From NCBI RefSeq assembly GCF_000210915.2, contig NC_016620.1, forward strand, positions 1,612,001 to 1,676,000: DNA of 64,000 bases, read 5' to 3'. The translations under genes were made by a program, and so were the position numbers. This DNA is from Halobacteriovorax marinus SJ. GTDB taxonomy: Bacteria; Bdellovibrionota; Bacteriovoracia; Bacteriovoracales; Bacteriovoracaceae. Below the pieces are notes generated by a model. The model made no database searches and was not told where the DNA came from. It worked only from the letters and a program-made list of their open reading frames with translations. Positions 25,699 through 34,550 of the stretch are shown one piece after another; position 1 is the stretch's first letter; each line of letters opens with the position of its first letter.

Positions 25699-26541
25699 AT
25701 GGATTTAAAAAATTTAATTTTCGATAATTTATACTTTAATAAAATATTTCTAAGTGTTGCTGCTCTCATCATCATTATTGTCTTTAGACTCTCTATTGCG
25801 AGGGCCTTAAATAACGCAACTAATATGAAGATTGAAAGACGTAGAAAGTGGTTCGTAAACTTGAATTCTTTCGTCTCTTTTCTCATCGTACTAACTATTT
25901 TTATTCTTTGGACAGACGAGCTTAAGACCTTGGCCTTCTCTCTTGCCGCTATCTTAGTATCTCTAATTATTGCCTCGAAAGAATTTATTCTAAACTTCTT
26001 TGGTGGTGTATTTAAATTAACTCAAAAGAGTTTTCATATTGGTGATCGAATTGAAATTAATGGCATTCGAGGTGACGTCATCGATCGCTCTCTCTTTTCT
26101 ACAAAAGTTTTAGAGATTGGTCCTGGTCACGAAACACATCAATTGACAGGAAGAAGTATTGTTATTCCAAATGCTATTTTTCTAACCAATTGTGTGATTA
26201 ATGAGTCGCATTTAAAGAACTATGTCCTTCATACATTCAAGATTCCTGTTAAAGGAGATACTGATTGGGAAGCAAGTGAGAAGTTGCTAATTGAGATTTG
26301 TGAAAATCACTGTAAGGACTACTTTGAAAGGGCCCAGAAGCACTTTGACAGAATACAAAAAACATCACATCTAGAAATTCCTATTCTAAAGCCTAGAGTT
26401 CATATAAATGTGGTTTCTCCAGGGCAATTAGACCTAATCGTTAGGTTTACCGCACCGGCCAGTCTCAAGGGAAGAATTGAGCAGAGGATTCTGAAAGACT
26501 ATTTAAGAATAGTTTCACAAGAAACAGCTGCAGATCAATAA
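25699..26541 (+). CDS. Mechanosensitive channel of the MscS family
   Basis: A 280-residue inner-membrane protein starting at the ATG at 25699. The upstream frame crosses the lexA promoter and is discounted. Transmembrane helices lie at about 15-35, 55-75 and 80-110. The pore and beta domain follow: LIIASKEFILNFFGGVFKLT then HIGDRIEINGIRGDVIDRSL, and VIPNAIFLTNCVIN. Such channels open on membrane tension and release solutes during osmotic downshock. The C-terminal part (about 180-280) matches the alpha/beta domain length of the family. Confidence 0.85.
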   Translation: MDLKNLIFDNLYFNKIFLSVAALIIIIVFRLSIARALNNATNMKIERRRKWFVNLNSFVSFLIVLTIFILWTDELKTLAFSLAAILVSLIIASKEFILNFFGGVFKLTQKSFHIGDRIEINGIRGDVIDRSLFSTKVLEIGPGHETHQLTGRSIVIPNAIFLTNCVINESHLKNYVLHTFKIPVKGDTDWEASEKLLIEICENHCKDYFERAQKHFDRIQKTSHLEIPILKPRVHINVVSPGQLDLIVRFTAPASLKGRIEQRILKDYLRIVSQETAADQ

Positions 26542-26610
26542 AAACAGTATATTACTGATTAATTTATTAGTATTACTAATACTTGCTATTAGCTGTAAGT
26601 TTTTATTAGA

Positions 26611-26640
26611 TTGACTTAATCTCCTCTTTACTTGTATAAA
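26611..26640 (+). promoter_or_regulatory. Sigma-70-like promoter
   Basis: TTGACT (26611-26616), an 18-nt spacer and TATAAA (26635-26640) lie 36 bp upstream of the GTG of the next gene, which has a good ribosome-binding site (GAGAGGAGAG). Confidence 0.6.
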
Positions 26641-26675
26641 GTCGTAACAATTTCACTCATAGAGAGGAGAGACTC

Positions 26676-27413
26676 GTGAAAAAACTATTAGGCGCCACCT
26701 TAATTACTTTATTTGCATTTTCTAGTAGTGCAGCTATGCACTCTCTACCATTCACTCAAACAGATTTAGAGTACGTAGATGAGTCAAAAACATATGATGT
26801 CGACTATCATACAATTTCAGAGATCACTGTTGAAGAAGTTGAAATTGGTGATGAATTAGTTTGGGCCCCTCAATATAAGGGATTCGATAAGAACCTTGGT
26901 GAAATCATCATGGTTGTTGATAAGTTAATCGCACTAGGAAAAAAGATTTGGACAATTGTTGAAGCTGGAAAGCCAGTTGTTACAGTAGATATGGGAAAGC
27001 CAATCAGTGTTCTTCCTAAGACTGATAGTGGTCAATTAGCTGCATTCTATGACATGGACTCATGGAGTATGCCAATGGCCAGAACTTATAAAGTTAGCTT
27101 CAAAAATGGTTTTGGATCTAGTGTAATCGGTTTTGATTATACAGTGAACTTCCAATGGGGTGGTAGATACGAAAATAAAGGCGCATACCTCACAGGTCTA
27201 AACGTACAAGCAAGTAATGTAAGCGTTAGTTGGGGATTCAACTTTGATGCTAGCTCTGAGCTCGTATCAATTGTTAATCACGGATCTAGAGACAATCCAG
27301 TTGCAGGCGCAGCAGTAAGAGTTAAATACACTGCCAAGAGTGTTCTAAGAGAGATTAAAACTTCTGAATCATTCCACGTAACAGGAAATGGTCAAATTCA
27401 AAAACTCTACTAA
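26676..27413 (+). CDS. Secreted hypothetical protein
   Basis: A 245-residue exported protein with GTG start and a clean signal peptide (about 1-20, ending SSAA). The mature part is beta-rich with aromatic patches (TYKVSFKNGFGSSVIGFDYT, VNFQWGGRYENKG). No cysteines, membrane segments or known motifs were seen. Strong promoter, ribosome-binding site and terminator signals flank it, so it is a well-expressed single-gene unit. The family is unknown to me. Confidence 0.6.
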   Translation: MKKLLGATLITLFAFSSSAAMHSLPFTQTDLEYVDESKTYDVDYHTISEITVEEVEIGDELVWAPQYKGFDKNLGEIIMVVDKLIALGKKIWTIVEAGKPVVTVDMGKPISVLPKTDSGQLAAFYDMDSWSMPMARTYKVSFKNGFGSSVIGFDYTVNFQWGGRYENKGAYLTGLNVQASNVSVSWGFNFDASSELVSIVNHGSRDNPVAGAAVRVKYTAKSVLREIKTSESFHVTGNGQIQKLY

Positions 27414-27421
27414 TAAAATTC

Positions 27422-27443
27422 GGGTACGTTTTAAAACGTACCC
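27422..27443. terminator. Bidirectional terminator
   Basis: GGGTACGTTTT-AAAACGTACCC is a perfect 22-bp palindrome. A T run follows on the plus strand (AACTTTTTCT) and AATTTTATTA on the minus strand, so it can end both the secreted-protein gene and the convergent SDR gene. Confidence 0.85.
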
Positions 27444-27451
27444 AACTTTTT

Positions 27452-28144
27452 CTACCAATGAATTAAGCTTCCATCGATATCCCAATACTTCATATTATTT
27501 TCTTTATTCATTTTAGACATTGAATCGAATAATCTTTGACTCGACTCCGTGGGAGTTAGATCACCTTGATTTGATGTCATCTTAGTTTGAACAAAGCCTG
27601 GGTGAAAGAGTCCAAGGGTAATACCTCTTTGGCCAATGGCCTTTGAGAGGCTCATTGTACCCATATTAAGAGCGCATTTACTCATTCTATAACCATAGTA
27701 CCCACCAAATCCATTATCAGAGATAGATCCCATTTTAGATGTGATCATCGCTACTTTTGAATCTTTTATTAAATAGGGAAGAAGCGTAGATGTTACTCGA
27801 AGTGGAGCGATCGTATTGACTTCAAACTGCTTTCTCATATTATCAAAAGAAGTCTCATCAAATGGGACTTCCTCATTTAAAAAGAGTCCAGCATTATTAA
27901 TAAGGAGATCTATTTTGAAGTTATCCTTCTCTTTTGCGATACCTGTAAAGAAGTTCTCTATTCTTTGGTAGGCTTCGTTAGTAGTGAGGTCAACTCCTTC
28001 TAAGATTTGAATATTAAGTTCTTTGAGTTCAGTAGAGGCCTTTCTAACAATAGCAATAACACTATCTTTATTCTCTATATGTCTCTTGGTGAGCTCAAGC
28101 CCAATTCCGCTGCTGGCACCTGTAATGACAATAGTTTTTTGCAT
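27452..28144 (-). CDS. Short-chain dehydrogenase/reductase (SDR)
   Basis: A 230-residue NAD(P)-dependent oxidoreductase with a Rossmann fold. TGASSGIG (nucleotide binding) lies near the start, LLINNAGLF in the middle, and the catalytic Tyr-x-x-x-Lys is YRMSK (in YYGYRMSKCALN). Residues upstream of it (ITSKMGS) hold the catalytic Ser. The length fits a classical SDR, of the carbonyl-reductase-like type. Substrate unknown. Single gene with ATG start. Confidence 0.85.
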   Translation of the reverse strand: MQKTIVITGASSGIGLELTKRHIENKDSVIAIVRKASTELKELNIQILEGVDLTTNEAYQRIENFFTGIAKEKDNFKIDLLINNAGLFLNEEVPFDETSFDNMRKQFEVNTIAPLRVTSTLLPYLIKDSKVAMITSKMGSISDNGFGGYYGYRMSKCALNMGTMSLSKAIGQRGITLGLFHPGFVQTKMTSNQGDLTPTESSQRLFDSMSKMNKENNMKYWDIDGSLIHW

Positions 28145-28185
28145 AAAATACTCCTTACTTTTTATTTTAAAGAGTATTTTACATT

Positions 28186-29112
28186 TTAAAGCTTAAAGAA
28201 ATCTAGGATTAATTTGGTCGCGGATGGACCTTTCTCTTGATTATATGGGAATTCTTCATTTCCCCCTGACCATTCATGCCCTAGAGAATTAATAAGAATA
28301 GATTTAACTTCCACATTCTTCTCATTATTTTTCCAAGAATGCTCAGAATAAGAGTACCCATCTTCTCTTAGAACTTCTCTTGTACTCTGAGTGAGTTCAA
28401 TTGAAGAGAGTTTGTTATAGATAATAAATTGTTCACTAATATCATCTAGATTTAGAGGGGCAACAACTTCATCTTCGCTACCTTGAATGATGAGAGAAGA
28501 AATTCCTCCGTTATATTGTGAACTACAAATTCTTCCCTTAAGGGCTGTTAAATATGGTGTTGAATCCATACCATTTTTTAAGACGTACTTTGCAAGTAGT
28601 GGATTAACTGTCGACGCGTAGGGAACACCTGAGTGACTCGCGCCCGCTTGAAATCTTTCAGGGTAGCAATTTAGAAGTATATTGCTCATCCCGCCACCAG
28701 AGCTCATACCCATGACATAGAAGTTCTTTTTATCGAGACTATATCTCTTTGTGGCGTCATCCATCGCTTTGATAATAGAGTAGGGCTCTCCTGCTCTTAG
28801 TTGATTTAAAGCGAGAAACCAATTCCAGCAATTATATGGATTAGAAGTTCTCTTTTGCTCTGGGAGTAGAAGATTAAAACCTCTCTCTCTAGCTGATTTA
28901 ATAAGGTGAGAGCCGAGTGCAAAACTCTCTGCGTCTTGTTTGCAACCATGAATTGCGACAAGAGTCTTCGCTTTGTGAGCACCTTTAGGTGCAGCAAAGA
29001 ATTTATAAGTTCTTGAACCATAGATGGTAGAAACTTTATGAGTACTTAATTGGGCCAAGGAGCTTGACCCAAAAAGAATACAAAAGAATATAAGGGAGAG
29101 TTTGCTAGTCAT
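28186..29112 (-). CDS. Secreted esterase of the PHB-depolymerase family
   Basis: A 308-residue exported alpha/beta hydrolase. The ATG at 29110-29112 overlaps the stop of the upstream barrel gene (TAATG), so I chose it over a longer frame reaching into that gene. Signal peptide about 1-20 (ends SLAQ). VAIHGCKQDAESFALGS then PEQKRTSNPYNCWNWF match the Esterase_PHB pattern. The lipase box is GMSSGGGMSN, and the likely Asp and His are in GSEDEVVAPL and SLGHEWSGGN. It may hydrolyse polyhydroxyalkanoate or other polyesters outside the cytoplasm. Confidence 0.85.
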   Translation of the reverse strand: MTSKLSLIFFCILFGSSSLAQLSTHKVSTIYGSRTYKFFAAPKGAHKAKTLVAIHGCKQDAESFALGSHLIKSARERGFNLLLPEQKRTSNPYNCWNWFLALNQLRAGEPYSIIKAMDDATKRYSLDKKNFYVMGMSSGGGMSNILLNCYPERFQAGASHSGVPYASTVNPLLAKYVLKNGMDSTPYLTALKGRICSSQYNGGISSLIIQGSEDEVVAPLNLDDISEQFIIYNKLSSIELTQSTREVLREDGYSYSEHSWKNNEKNVEVKSILINSLGHEWSGGNEEFPYNQEKGPSATKLILDFFKL

Positions 29113-30281
29113 TAGAACCAGAAATTTACACCTGAACCAAGGGCCCAAGCATCTCTAAATCCTGCGTAACCGTGAGCGTAACCTAAGTGTGAAAGAGCTT
29201 TCCACTCATACTTTCTCTCGTAGAGAGCACCAACTTTAAAGTTTACTCTCTTTGCCATTTTCCAAATAACACCGAAGTCTACTTTGTAGTTATTAGTATG
29301 CGCATTTTGACCACGGTTGAAGTTTTGTTGACCAACACCATTTGGAATATTGTTCTTATTAAATTCTTGTGAGTTTACAAGAGCAAATTCTGTATTAAGT
29401 TGTAGTGTTGTAATTTCTGTTAGCTCATAGAGAACTTGTAATTGTCCAAGTTGTTCGTACTGATGCTCAATTGCATATCTATCATTTGGATGGTTACTTA
29501 CATACGCGAAAGTATATTCAAAAATAAATTCCCAAGCACCAGTTTTATACTTACCTGAAATATCTGTTGCCCAGTTAAGATTGTAGTCAAGGTCTCTATC
29601 TTTAATTAAACCACCGATTGCAAATTCAACTCCTCTCTTAGGATAGAAGTAAATCTTATTAGCAATTCCAATATCTTTTCTCGTATCAATTTCTTTTTCT
29701 GTTTCGTAGATAATCTCACCACGTCCAGGATTTGAGCTGTTGTCTGTTTCGTAACCAACTGGGTTTGATGTGTCGTAATCTTCTTTTGGTTGTCTAGAGT
29801 CGGCGTAGACATTAAAAGTATTTCTAAATCCTTTTCTGTAACCACCGTAGCTAATTTCACCAACAATTTTTCTATCTTGATCTCTGAAGCTGTGCTTTGT
29901 TCCTAGAAGTGATCCACCATCGATATAGTGTGACTCTAAAACACCGAAGGCCATTTGATGAATTCTCACTTTTCCTTTTCCTATTCCAAAGCGCCAATTC
30001 CTCATCGGTCTCCACGTAAGCATTGCTTCTTCATAGAGATTATTTGGTTCATCTAACTGTCCGTCTAAGTCTAGCTTTATCTTTGCACCAAAGTCTTCAT
30101 GGTTAAAATAGAACTTTAAATCAATAGTTCCAATTCCCATTTTCATTGTAGGGTCTCTATCTTCAACAGACTCATAAGAAAGTGTGTTAAGGGCAATAAA
30201 TCCTTTTACCTCAGTGTCTAGGGCATAGGTTTTTGTGGCTAAAAATAAGGTAATAAAAAAGGAAATGAATAGGAATTTCAC
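29112..30281 (-). CDS. Outer-membrane porin-like beta-barrel protein
   Basis: A 389-residue exported protein. The GTG start (30279-30281) follows GGAG. Signal peptide about 1-20 (ends TYA). The mature sequence is amphipathic strands throughout (MKMGIGTIDLKFYFN, NWRFGIGKGKVRIHQM, YKVDFGVIWKMAKRVNFKVG) and ends GSGVNFWF, with a C-terminal aromatic residue as in outer-membrane barrels. It is coupled to the secreted esterase, so it may import that enzyme's products. That link is inference. Confidence 0.65.
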   Translation of the reverse strand: MKFLFISFFITLFLATKTYALDTEVKGFIALNTLSYESVEDRDPTMKMGIGTIDLKFYFNHEDFGAKIKLDLDGQLDEPNNLYEEAMLTWRPMRNWRFGIGKGKVRIHQMAFGVLESHYIDGGSLLGTKHSFRDQDRKIVGEISYGGYRKGFRNTFNVYADSRQPKEDYDTSNPVGYETDNSSNPGRGEIIYETEKEIDTRKDIGIANKIYFYPKRGVEFAIGGLIKDRDLDYNLNWATDISGKYKTGAWEFIFEYTFAYVSNHPNDRYAIEHQYEQLGQLQVLYELTEITTLQLNTEFALVNSQEFNKNNIPNGVGQQNFNRGQNAHTNNYKVDFGVIWKMAKRVNFKVGALYERKYEWKALSHLGYAHGYAGFRDAWALGSGVNFWF

Positions 30282-30398
30282 GAAAGCTCCAGCTATAAAT
30301 TAATACTGGTGCATTGATTAACATACTAGAAATCTAAGTTAAAGTGAGAATATTGTTAGGGAAAACTTAACGCGCGGCAAGTGGAAATATTACAGAAT

Positions 30399-30420
30399 GT
30401 AGAGACTAAATGTCTCTACA
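30399..30420 (-). terminator. Hairpin at the end of the 50-aa lipoprotein gene
   Basis: TGTAGAGAC (30399-30407) pairs with GTCTCTACA (30412-30420) around a short loop. It contains the stop codon of the lipoprotein gene. On the minus strand ATTCTGTAATATTT follows, a weak T run. Confidence 0.55.
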
Positions 30421-30558
30421 TCTCTCAATTGTTTCAAAATAAGTATGCTCACTAGTGTAAAAGTTATCAGAACACTTATCGTTAGCAATTTCTCTTTTTG
30501 TAGCAGAGCTACAGGCCGCAATTGTAAGTGCAAATGCGAGCAGTAATAATTTTTTCAT
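30406..30558 (-). CDS. Very small lipoprotein (50 aa)
   Basis: A 50-residue protein starting MKKLLLLAFALTIAACSSAT. It has a Lys-rich N-terminus, a hydrophobic core and a lipobox with Cys16 as the lipidation site. The mature part is only ~35 residues, with two further Cys (KCSDNFY and ERCRDI) that could form a disulfide. ATG start with GGAGAAG upstream. It is easily missed because of its length. The next minus-strand gene downstream is the barrel protein at 30281; upstream lies another tiny lipoprotein. No family known. Confidence 0.65.
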   Translation of the reverse strand: MKKLLLLAFALTIAACSSATKREIANDKCSDNFYTSEHTYFETIERCRDI

Positions 30559-30785
30559 AATCTTCTCCAATTTCTTAGCTTATCGACAGCTTCTGCGATT
30601 TAGCTTAAGATAAAAGCTTGTAACATGATAGATTTCAGATACTTAGGGTAGGTGAATTATCCGGTTACAAAAGTTGCCCGACTTATGCATCCCTAAGATG
30701 CAGTTCTATTATATCTTAAATTCGTGTGGACCACTAGGGAAGAAGATTTTGTCTATCTAGTAATAGAGAGGACTTAACAAAAGAA

Positions 30786-30808
30786 AGGCCGCATACTTAG
30801 CGGCCTTA
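30786..30808 (-). terminator. Rho-independent terminator of the Cys/His/Lys-rich lipoprotein gene
   Basis: AAGGCCGC (30786-30793) and GCGGCCTT (30801-30808) form an 8-bp stem with a 7-nt loop. Read on the minus strand, TTCTTTTGTT follows. Confidence 0.8.
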
Positions 30809-30813
30809 GTGGA

Positions 30814-31062
30814 TTACATTTTCCCTTTCGGGCTTCTGTGAATCTTACATGTATTGAGGTCACATTCCTCAGCACTCATTTTTGCATGATCTTGATTGTG
30901 CTTATGCTTCTTACCTTTTTTCATATGACATTTCTTTGAGTCACATTTCTTTTTGTCCATCTTGCATTGCTTATCTCCTTTAGCGCAACAAGACTTGTCT
31001 TTTGTAGTGTGTGCACATGAAACGAAAAATAGTGCAACTGAAAGTAATAATAACTTCTTCAT
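30814..31062 (-). CDS. Cys/His/Lys-rich small lipoprotein
   Basis: An 82-residue lipoprotein: Lys-rich N-terminus, hydrophobic core and lipobox FVSC (Cys16). The mature part is extreme in composition, with 8 further Cys, five His and many Lys in short units (SCCAKGDKQCKMDKKKCDSK, KCHMKKGKKHKHNQDH). Cys and His at this density suggest metal binding at the outer membrane or periplasm. No family name is known to me. ATG start; strong terminator. It lies just downstream of the menaquinone operon but with its own ribosome-binding site (AAGGAG). Confidence 0.7.
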   Translation of the reverse strand: MKKLLLLSVALFFVSCAHTTKDKSCCAKGDKQCKMDKKKCDSKKCHMKKGKKHKHNQDHAKMSAEECDLNTCKIHRSPKGKM

Positions 31063-31104
31063 TATTTTCTCCTTAAATCCGTTTGAAATTATTCTAGCAA
31101 AGAA

Positions 31105-31947
31105 TCAAATAATATTAAAAGGTGAAATATTGAGCCTATCTAAATTAAAGTACTCTAATGTATCAAGTCCTGGAACTTGGTCGCCTTCGGCCGCAAGCAT
31201 CTTTAATATTTTCATGTTGTTGGGAGGCTCAAAGGCGCTTGAAATAACGACTTCTTGGTTTTCTAGGGCCAATTCTTTAAGAGTATTTCTTAGAGAAAGA
31301 TTCCAAGTTGGTTTGACAATAATGTACTTTGCAAAATGAAAATCTCTTCTGTGCCCAATATTTTCGTCAAGGGCGAACTCTAGTTCATGAGATCTTTTTA
31401 TTAATTGCCACTCAGTTGCATTTACTAGTGGTTCTTCTATATATTGCACTCTATCTAGTTTTAAGTCTTCTAGGTATGCATTGAGTTGCTCTACTGTGAA
31501 AGACATATTTCCATCTAGTCGAATCTGAGTAGACTCATTTAAATTTTCTAAAAAAATCTTTAGCCACTTTCTTTCAAGATCTAAATCACCCCTTCCAATT
31601 TTTACTTTGTAGATAGTATTCACTTGGCAAGTGTTTGCTGATTCTTTTGGGTCATTACTTAAATCTATATAGAGAAGTTTATTACTCTTTATTTCAATAT
31701 CTTCTACACCGGTAAAGAAATCAAAACACTCCTTAGCAAAGAGTGCACTAGGAGTTTTAAACTCTGCATTTTTAAAGTCTAGATATGACTCTTTAAGAGT
31801 TTCTTGGTGAAGACCTGGAAGTGGAGCGAGATCGACTTTTATAATACCGTTATCTATTTCAATCCACTCTCGTTCATGAATGATTTCATTACCAATTTTA
31901 ATTTCTCTTCTTAGAGGGCAGCTTCCCTTTCTATATGTGTAATTCAC
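31105..31947 (-). CDS. menC: o-Succinylbenzoate synthase
   Basis: A 280-residue enolase-superfamily enzyme that dehydrates SHCHC to o-succinylbenzoate. The metal-ligand and catalytic series is recognisable: RLDGNMSF (Asp), YIEEPLVN (Glu), FALDENIGH (Asp/Glu) and YIIVKPTWN (Lys). It is shorter and more divergent than the typical ~320-residue form. Position settles the call: the GTG overlaps the menA stop (GTGA), at the end of ubiE-menF-menD-menA-menC. Confidence 0.85.
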   Translation of the reverse strand: MNYTYRKGSCPLRREIKIGNEIIHEREWIEIDNGIIKVDLAPLPGLHQETLKESYLDFKNAEFKTPSALFAKECFDFFTGVEDIEIKSNKLLYIDLSNDPKESANTCQVNTIYKVKIGRGDLDLERKWLKIFLENLNESTQIRLDGNMSFTVEQLNAYLEDLKLDRVQYIEEPLVNATEWQLIKRSHELEFALDENIGHRRDFHFAKYIIVKPTWNLSLRNTLKELALENQEVVISSAFEPPNNMKILKMLAAEGDQVPGLDTLEYFNLDRLNISPFNII

Positions 31948-32825
31948 AGTAGCGCTCCAAGACTAAAAACTGCGCAGTAAAGAAAGAGATACTTTCCAGT
32001 GTTGGCCAGAGCGAGGTTAAGCTTGCTATCAATAGGCGCTTTAGCAATTTGCTTCCACGTTAAAAAGAAAGGGTAACAAGTTATTGTCGCTAAAATAGAC
32101 CATGAAAGATTTAACTTTAAGTAGGCATAGTAAGGAATGAACGTTGATAGAAGTACAAGTGAGAGTGTAAAGGCGCGAGCAAATTTCTCTCCTACTAAAG
32201 TTGCAATAGTTACTTTTTGAGTTTTTGAATCACTCTCAATATCTCTTAAATTATTCACACTCATGATAGCGGCAGAGATTAGCCCAGGGCCTAGACCTAG
32301 TATAATAATATCTAAGTTGAACTCTTTATATTGGAGATAGTAAGTTCCCCAAACAGCTACTGGACCAAAGAAGATAAGAGCAAAGAGCTCTCCTAGAGCG
32401 TAATGACTAAAGGGAAAGGGGCCACCAGTATAGCCATAGGCCGCTAGGATACAGAGAATCCCCATGATGATAATTGTACTACCACCGATATACATAAGAT
32501 AAATACTCACAACTACTGCAAAGAGAAAACAGAGAATAAATCCTCTCTTTACAACTGGTGCAGGTATAAGTCCTGCTTGTGTCACCCTCGTAGGTCCAAG
32601 TCTCTTTTCACTATCAATACCTCTTACGGCATCATAGTAGTCATTAACAAGGTTCGTTCCAATTTGCATGGATACAGCTGCTAGTAATGTTAGGATGAAA
32701 ATTAGAGGTGAGAAATTTTCGCCCATTTCATAGGCCAGGGCGCTACCTAAGATAACTGGACCACAGGCCGCTGGTAGTGTCTTAGGCCTAGATGCTTGTA
32801 TCCAGGCACTGAGTTTATTATTCAT
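31944..32825 (-). CDS. menA: 1,4-Dihydroxy-2-naphthoate polyprenyltransferase
   Basis: A 293-residue inner-membrane UbiA-family prenyltransferase that attaches the isoprenoid tail to DHNA. The N-terminal WIQASRPKTLPAACGPVILG is typical of MenA. The first Asp motif is NLVNDYYDAVRGIDSEKRLG, and the second is NNLRDIESDSKTQK. About eight transmembrane helices. Its ATG overlaps the menD stop (ATGA). The prenyl donor is probably made by the divergent polyprenyl synthase at 36792. Confidence 0.95.
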   Translation of the reverse strand: MNNKLSAWIQASRPKTLPAACGPVILGSALAYEMGENFSPLIFILTLLAAVSMQIGTNLVNDYYDAVRGIDSEKRLGPTRVTQAGLIPAPVVKRGFILCFLFAVVVSIYLMYIGGSTIIIMGILCILAAYGYTGGPFPFSHYALGELFALIFFGPVAVWGTYYLQYKEFNLDIIILGLGPGLISAAIMSVNNLRDIESDSKTQKVTIATLVGEKFARAFTLSLVLLSTFIPYYAYLKLNLSWSILATITCYPFFLTWKQIAKAPIDSKLNLALANTGKYLFLYCAVFSLGALL

Positions 32826-34543
32826 AATTTAACCGTTTTTAATTTATTATAGACTTCAATATTTTCTTCGTTGGAGACAATCGCTTCGATTAGGATTGTA
32901 TTCTTCTTTTTCTGAGCATTTTGAAATGCTTCTTCAAAAGAAGATGTTGAAGTTACTTTTATATAGTCTATGGAAAATTGTTCTGCTGCACTCTCAAAAG
33001 TAAGATCGTGTGGAGTTGTGAGGTAGGGCAATAAGGCCTCTTCCTTTGCAATTGGAAGTAGAGTGAAGATTCCTCCTCCGCTATTATTAACTAAGACGAT
33101 ACACATTGGTGTTTTAGAATCTTTAATAAGCTGTAGCGAGTTTAAGTCATGTAGAAAACTTACATCACCAATGACTAGAGTCATATACTTATTCATACTC
33201 TCGGCTGCACCTAGAGCACTGGCCATTAGTCCTTCTATCCCGCTAACACCGCGGTTAGTGAATATATCAATATCCTTAGTGCTCTCCATTGATAAGTAGT
33301 TATCAAAACTTCGAACTACCGTACTATTTGCAATATATAGAGACTGCTTGTCTTCTATCTGATCAATTATTTTCTTAGAGATAACAGGGTAGCTTAGAGG
33401 CGACTCTTCAATTAATTGACATTTCTTTTGTGTGAACTCACTCCAATTGATTCTAATTGGATTCTCACTTGGTTGAATATGTTCACACATCTCAAGACAG
33501 AATTGATCTACTTCGCAGATCATTCTGTAGTCTGTGTTCTGAGAAGGGTCTTCTTTTTCTTCACTCCAGTTAACACTAATAAGTTCAATGTCAGCAAACT
33601 CTTCTAAAAATCTATAGTAGTGTTTACTTGTTGTTCGACCACCGAGGTGAATGATTGCCGAAGGTTTAACTCTGCTCATTTGTTCATAGACTTCGCTATG
33701 ATCAAAAGTTGGAATGATATTATCTCTTATTGAGTAATTATATTTTAGTGAAGAAGATATATCTAAGAATACTGGCCAATTTAACTTTTGGATAAAGGCC
33801 TTGATAATTTCCTTATCGAGCGAACAAGGAAGGGAGCCAACAACAAGTAGGCCTTTTGGATTATCCTTGATAATCTTTGCAATGCTCTCTTTGGCCAATG
33901 GACTAAGCCCTTGGGTTGGAGGAAAGTACTTTGTTTGAAAAGATTTCTTAAATCCACTCTTAGCTCTTTCTACATAGTCTTCATCAATATGAACCTCTGT
34001 CATATCAATTGGCTCTCTAAGAGGTATATTTAAATGTACTGGCCCTTTGATAGGGTAGCGTGATCTGAAAATAAGATGGTCTACAGTGTTTCTTATAACC
34101 TGTGGACAAATTTCTGTTGTTGGGGCCCCTAAGCAATTGTCTGCTAATATATGGTGCCCATAAAAGTGAACCTGATTAATTGTTTGATTGGCATCACTTG
34201 TGGCAAGCTCAATTGGTCTGTCGGCAGAGAGAACAATTAGAGGAGTTGCTGATTTCTTAGCTTCGATAATTGCAGGTGTATAATTTGCTAGTGCCGTTCC
34301 AGAAGTACAAATAAGTGCTGATGTTTTACCTGTGGCCTTAGCATTTCCAAGTGCTCTATAGGACTGTGCTCTTTCATCTACTCCTAGGAATAGTGAAACC
34401 TCATCTCTTCTTTGTAGTAGAGATTGAACCAATGGGGCATTTCTCATGCCCGGTGAAATATAGTAATGGGTAACATCAGACTTGATTAACTCATCAATAA
34501 TTATTGAAGACCAAAGTGTTGAGAGGTTATTGGCCAAAATCAT
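32822..34543 (-). CDS. menD: SEPHCHC synthase
   Basis: A 573-residue thiamine-diphosphate enzyme condensing isochorismate with 2-oxoglutarate. The N-terminal domain has the TSGTALANYTPAIIEAKKSA and LIVLSADRPIEL motifs. The C-terminal ThDP site is GDVSFLHDLNSLQLI with VLVNNSGGGIFTLLPI (the NN motif). Full length. It lies 7 bp after menF and overlaps menA by 4 bp. Confidence 0.95.
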   Translation of the reverse strand: MILANNLSTLWSSIIIDELIKSDVTHYYISPGMRNAPLVQSLLQRRDEVSLFLGVDERAQSYRALGNAKATGKTSALICTSGTALANYTPAIIEAKKSATPLIVLSADRPIELATSDANQTINQVHFYGHHILADNCLGAPTTEICPQVIRNTVDHLIFRSRYPIKGPVHLNIPLREPIDMTEVHIDEDYVERAKSGFKKSFQTKYFPPTQGLSPLAKESIAKIIKDNPKGLLVVGSLPCSLDKEIIKAFIQKLNWPVFLDISSSLKYNYSIRDNIIPTFDHSEVYEQMSRVKPSAIIHLGGRTTSKHYYRFLEEFADIELISVNWSEEKEDPSQNTDYRMICEVDQFCLEMCEHIQPSENPIRINWSEFTQKKCQLIEESPLSYPVISKKIIDQIEDKQSLYIANSTVVRSFDNYLSMESTKDIDIFTNRGVSGIEGLMASALGAAESMNKYMTLVIGDVSFLHDLNSLQLIKDSKTPMCIVLVNNSGGGIFTLLPIAKEEALLPYLTTPHDLTFESAAEQFSIDYIKVTSTSSFEEAFQNAQKKKNTILIEAIVSNEENIEVYNKLKTVKL

Positions 34544-34550
34544 TTTATAC

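Noticed and set aside
30953-31339. Plus-strand ORF across the lipoprotein gene and the menC 3' end
   Set aside because: It spans two supported minus-strand genes and their spacer, with no ribosome-binding site.
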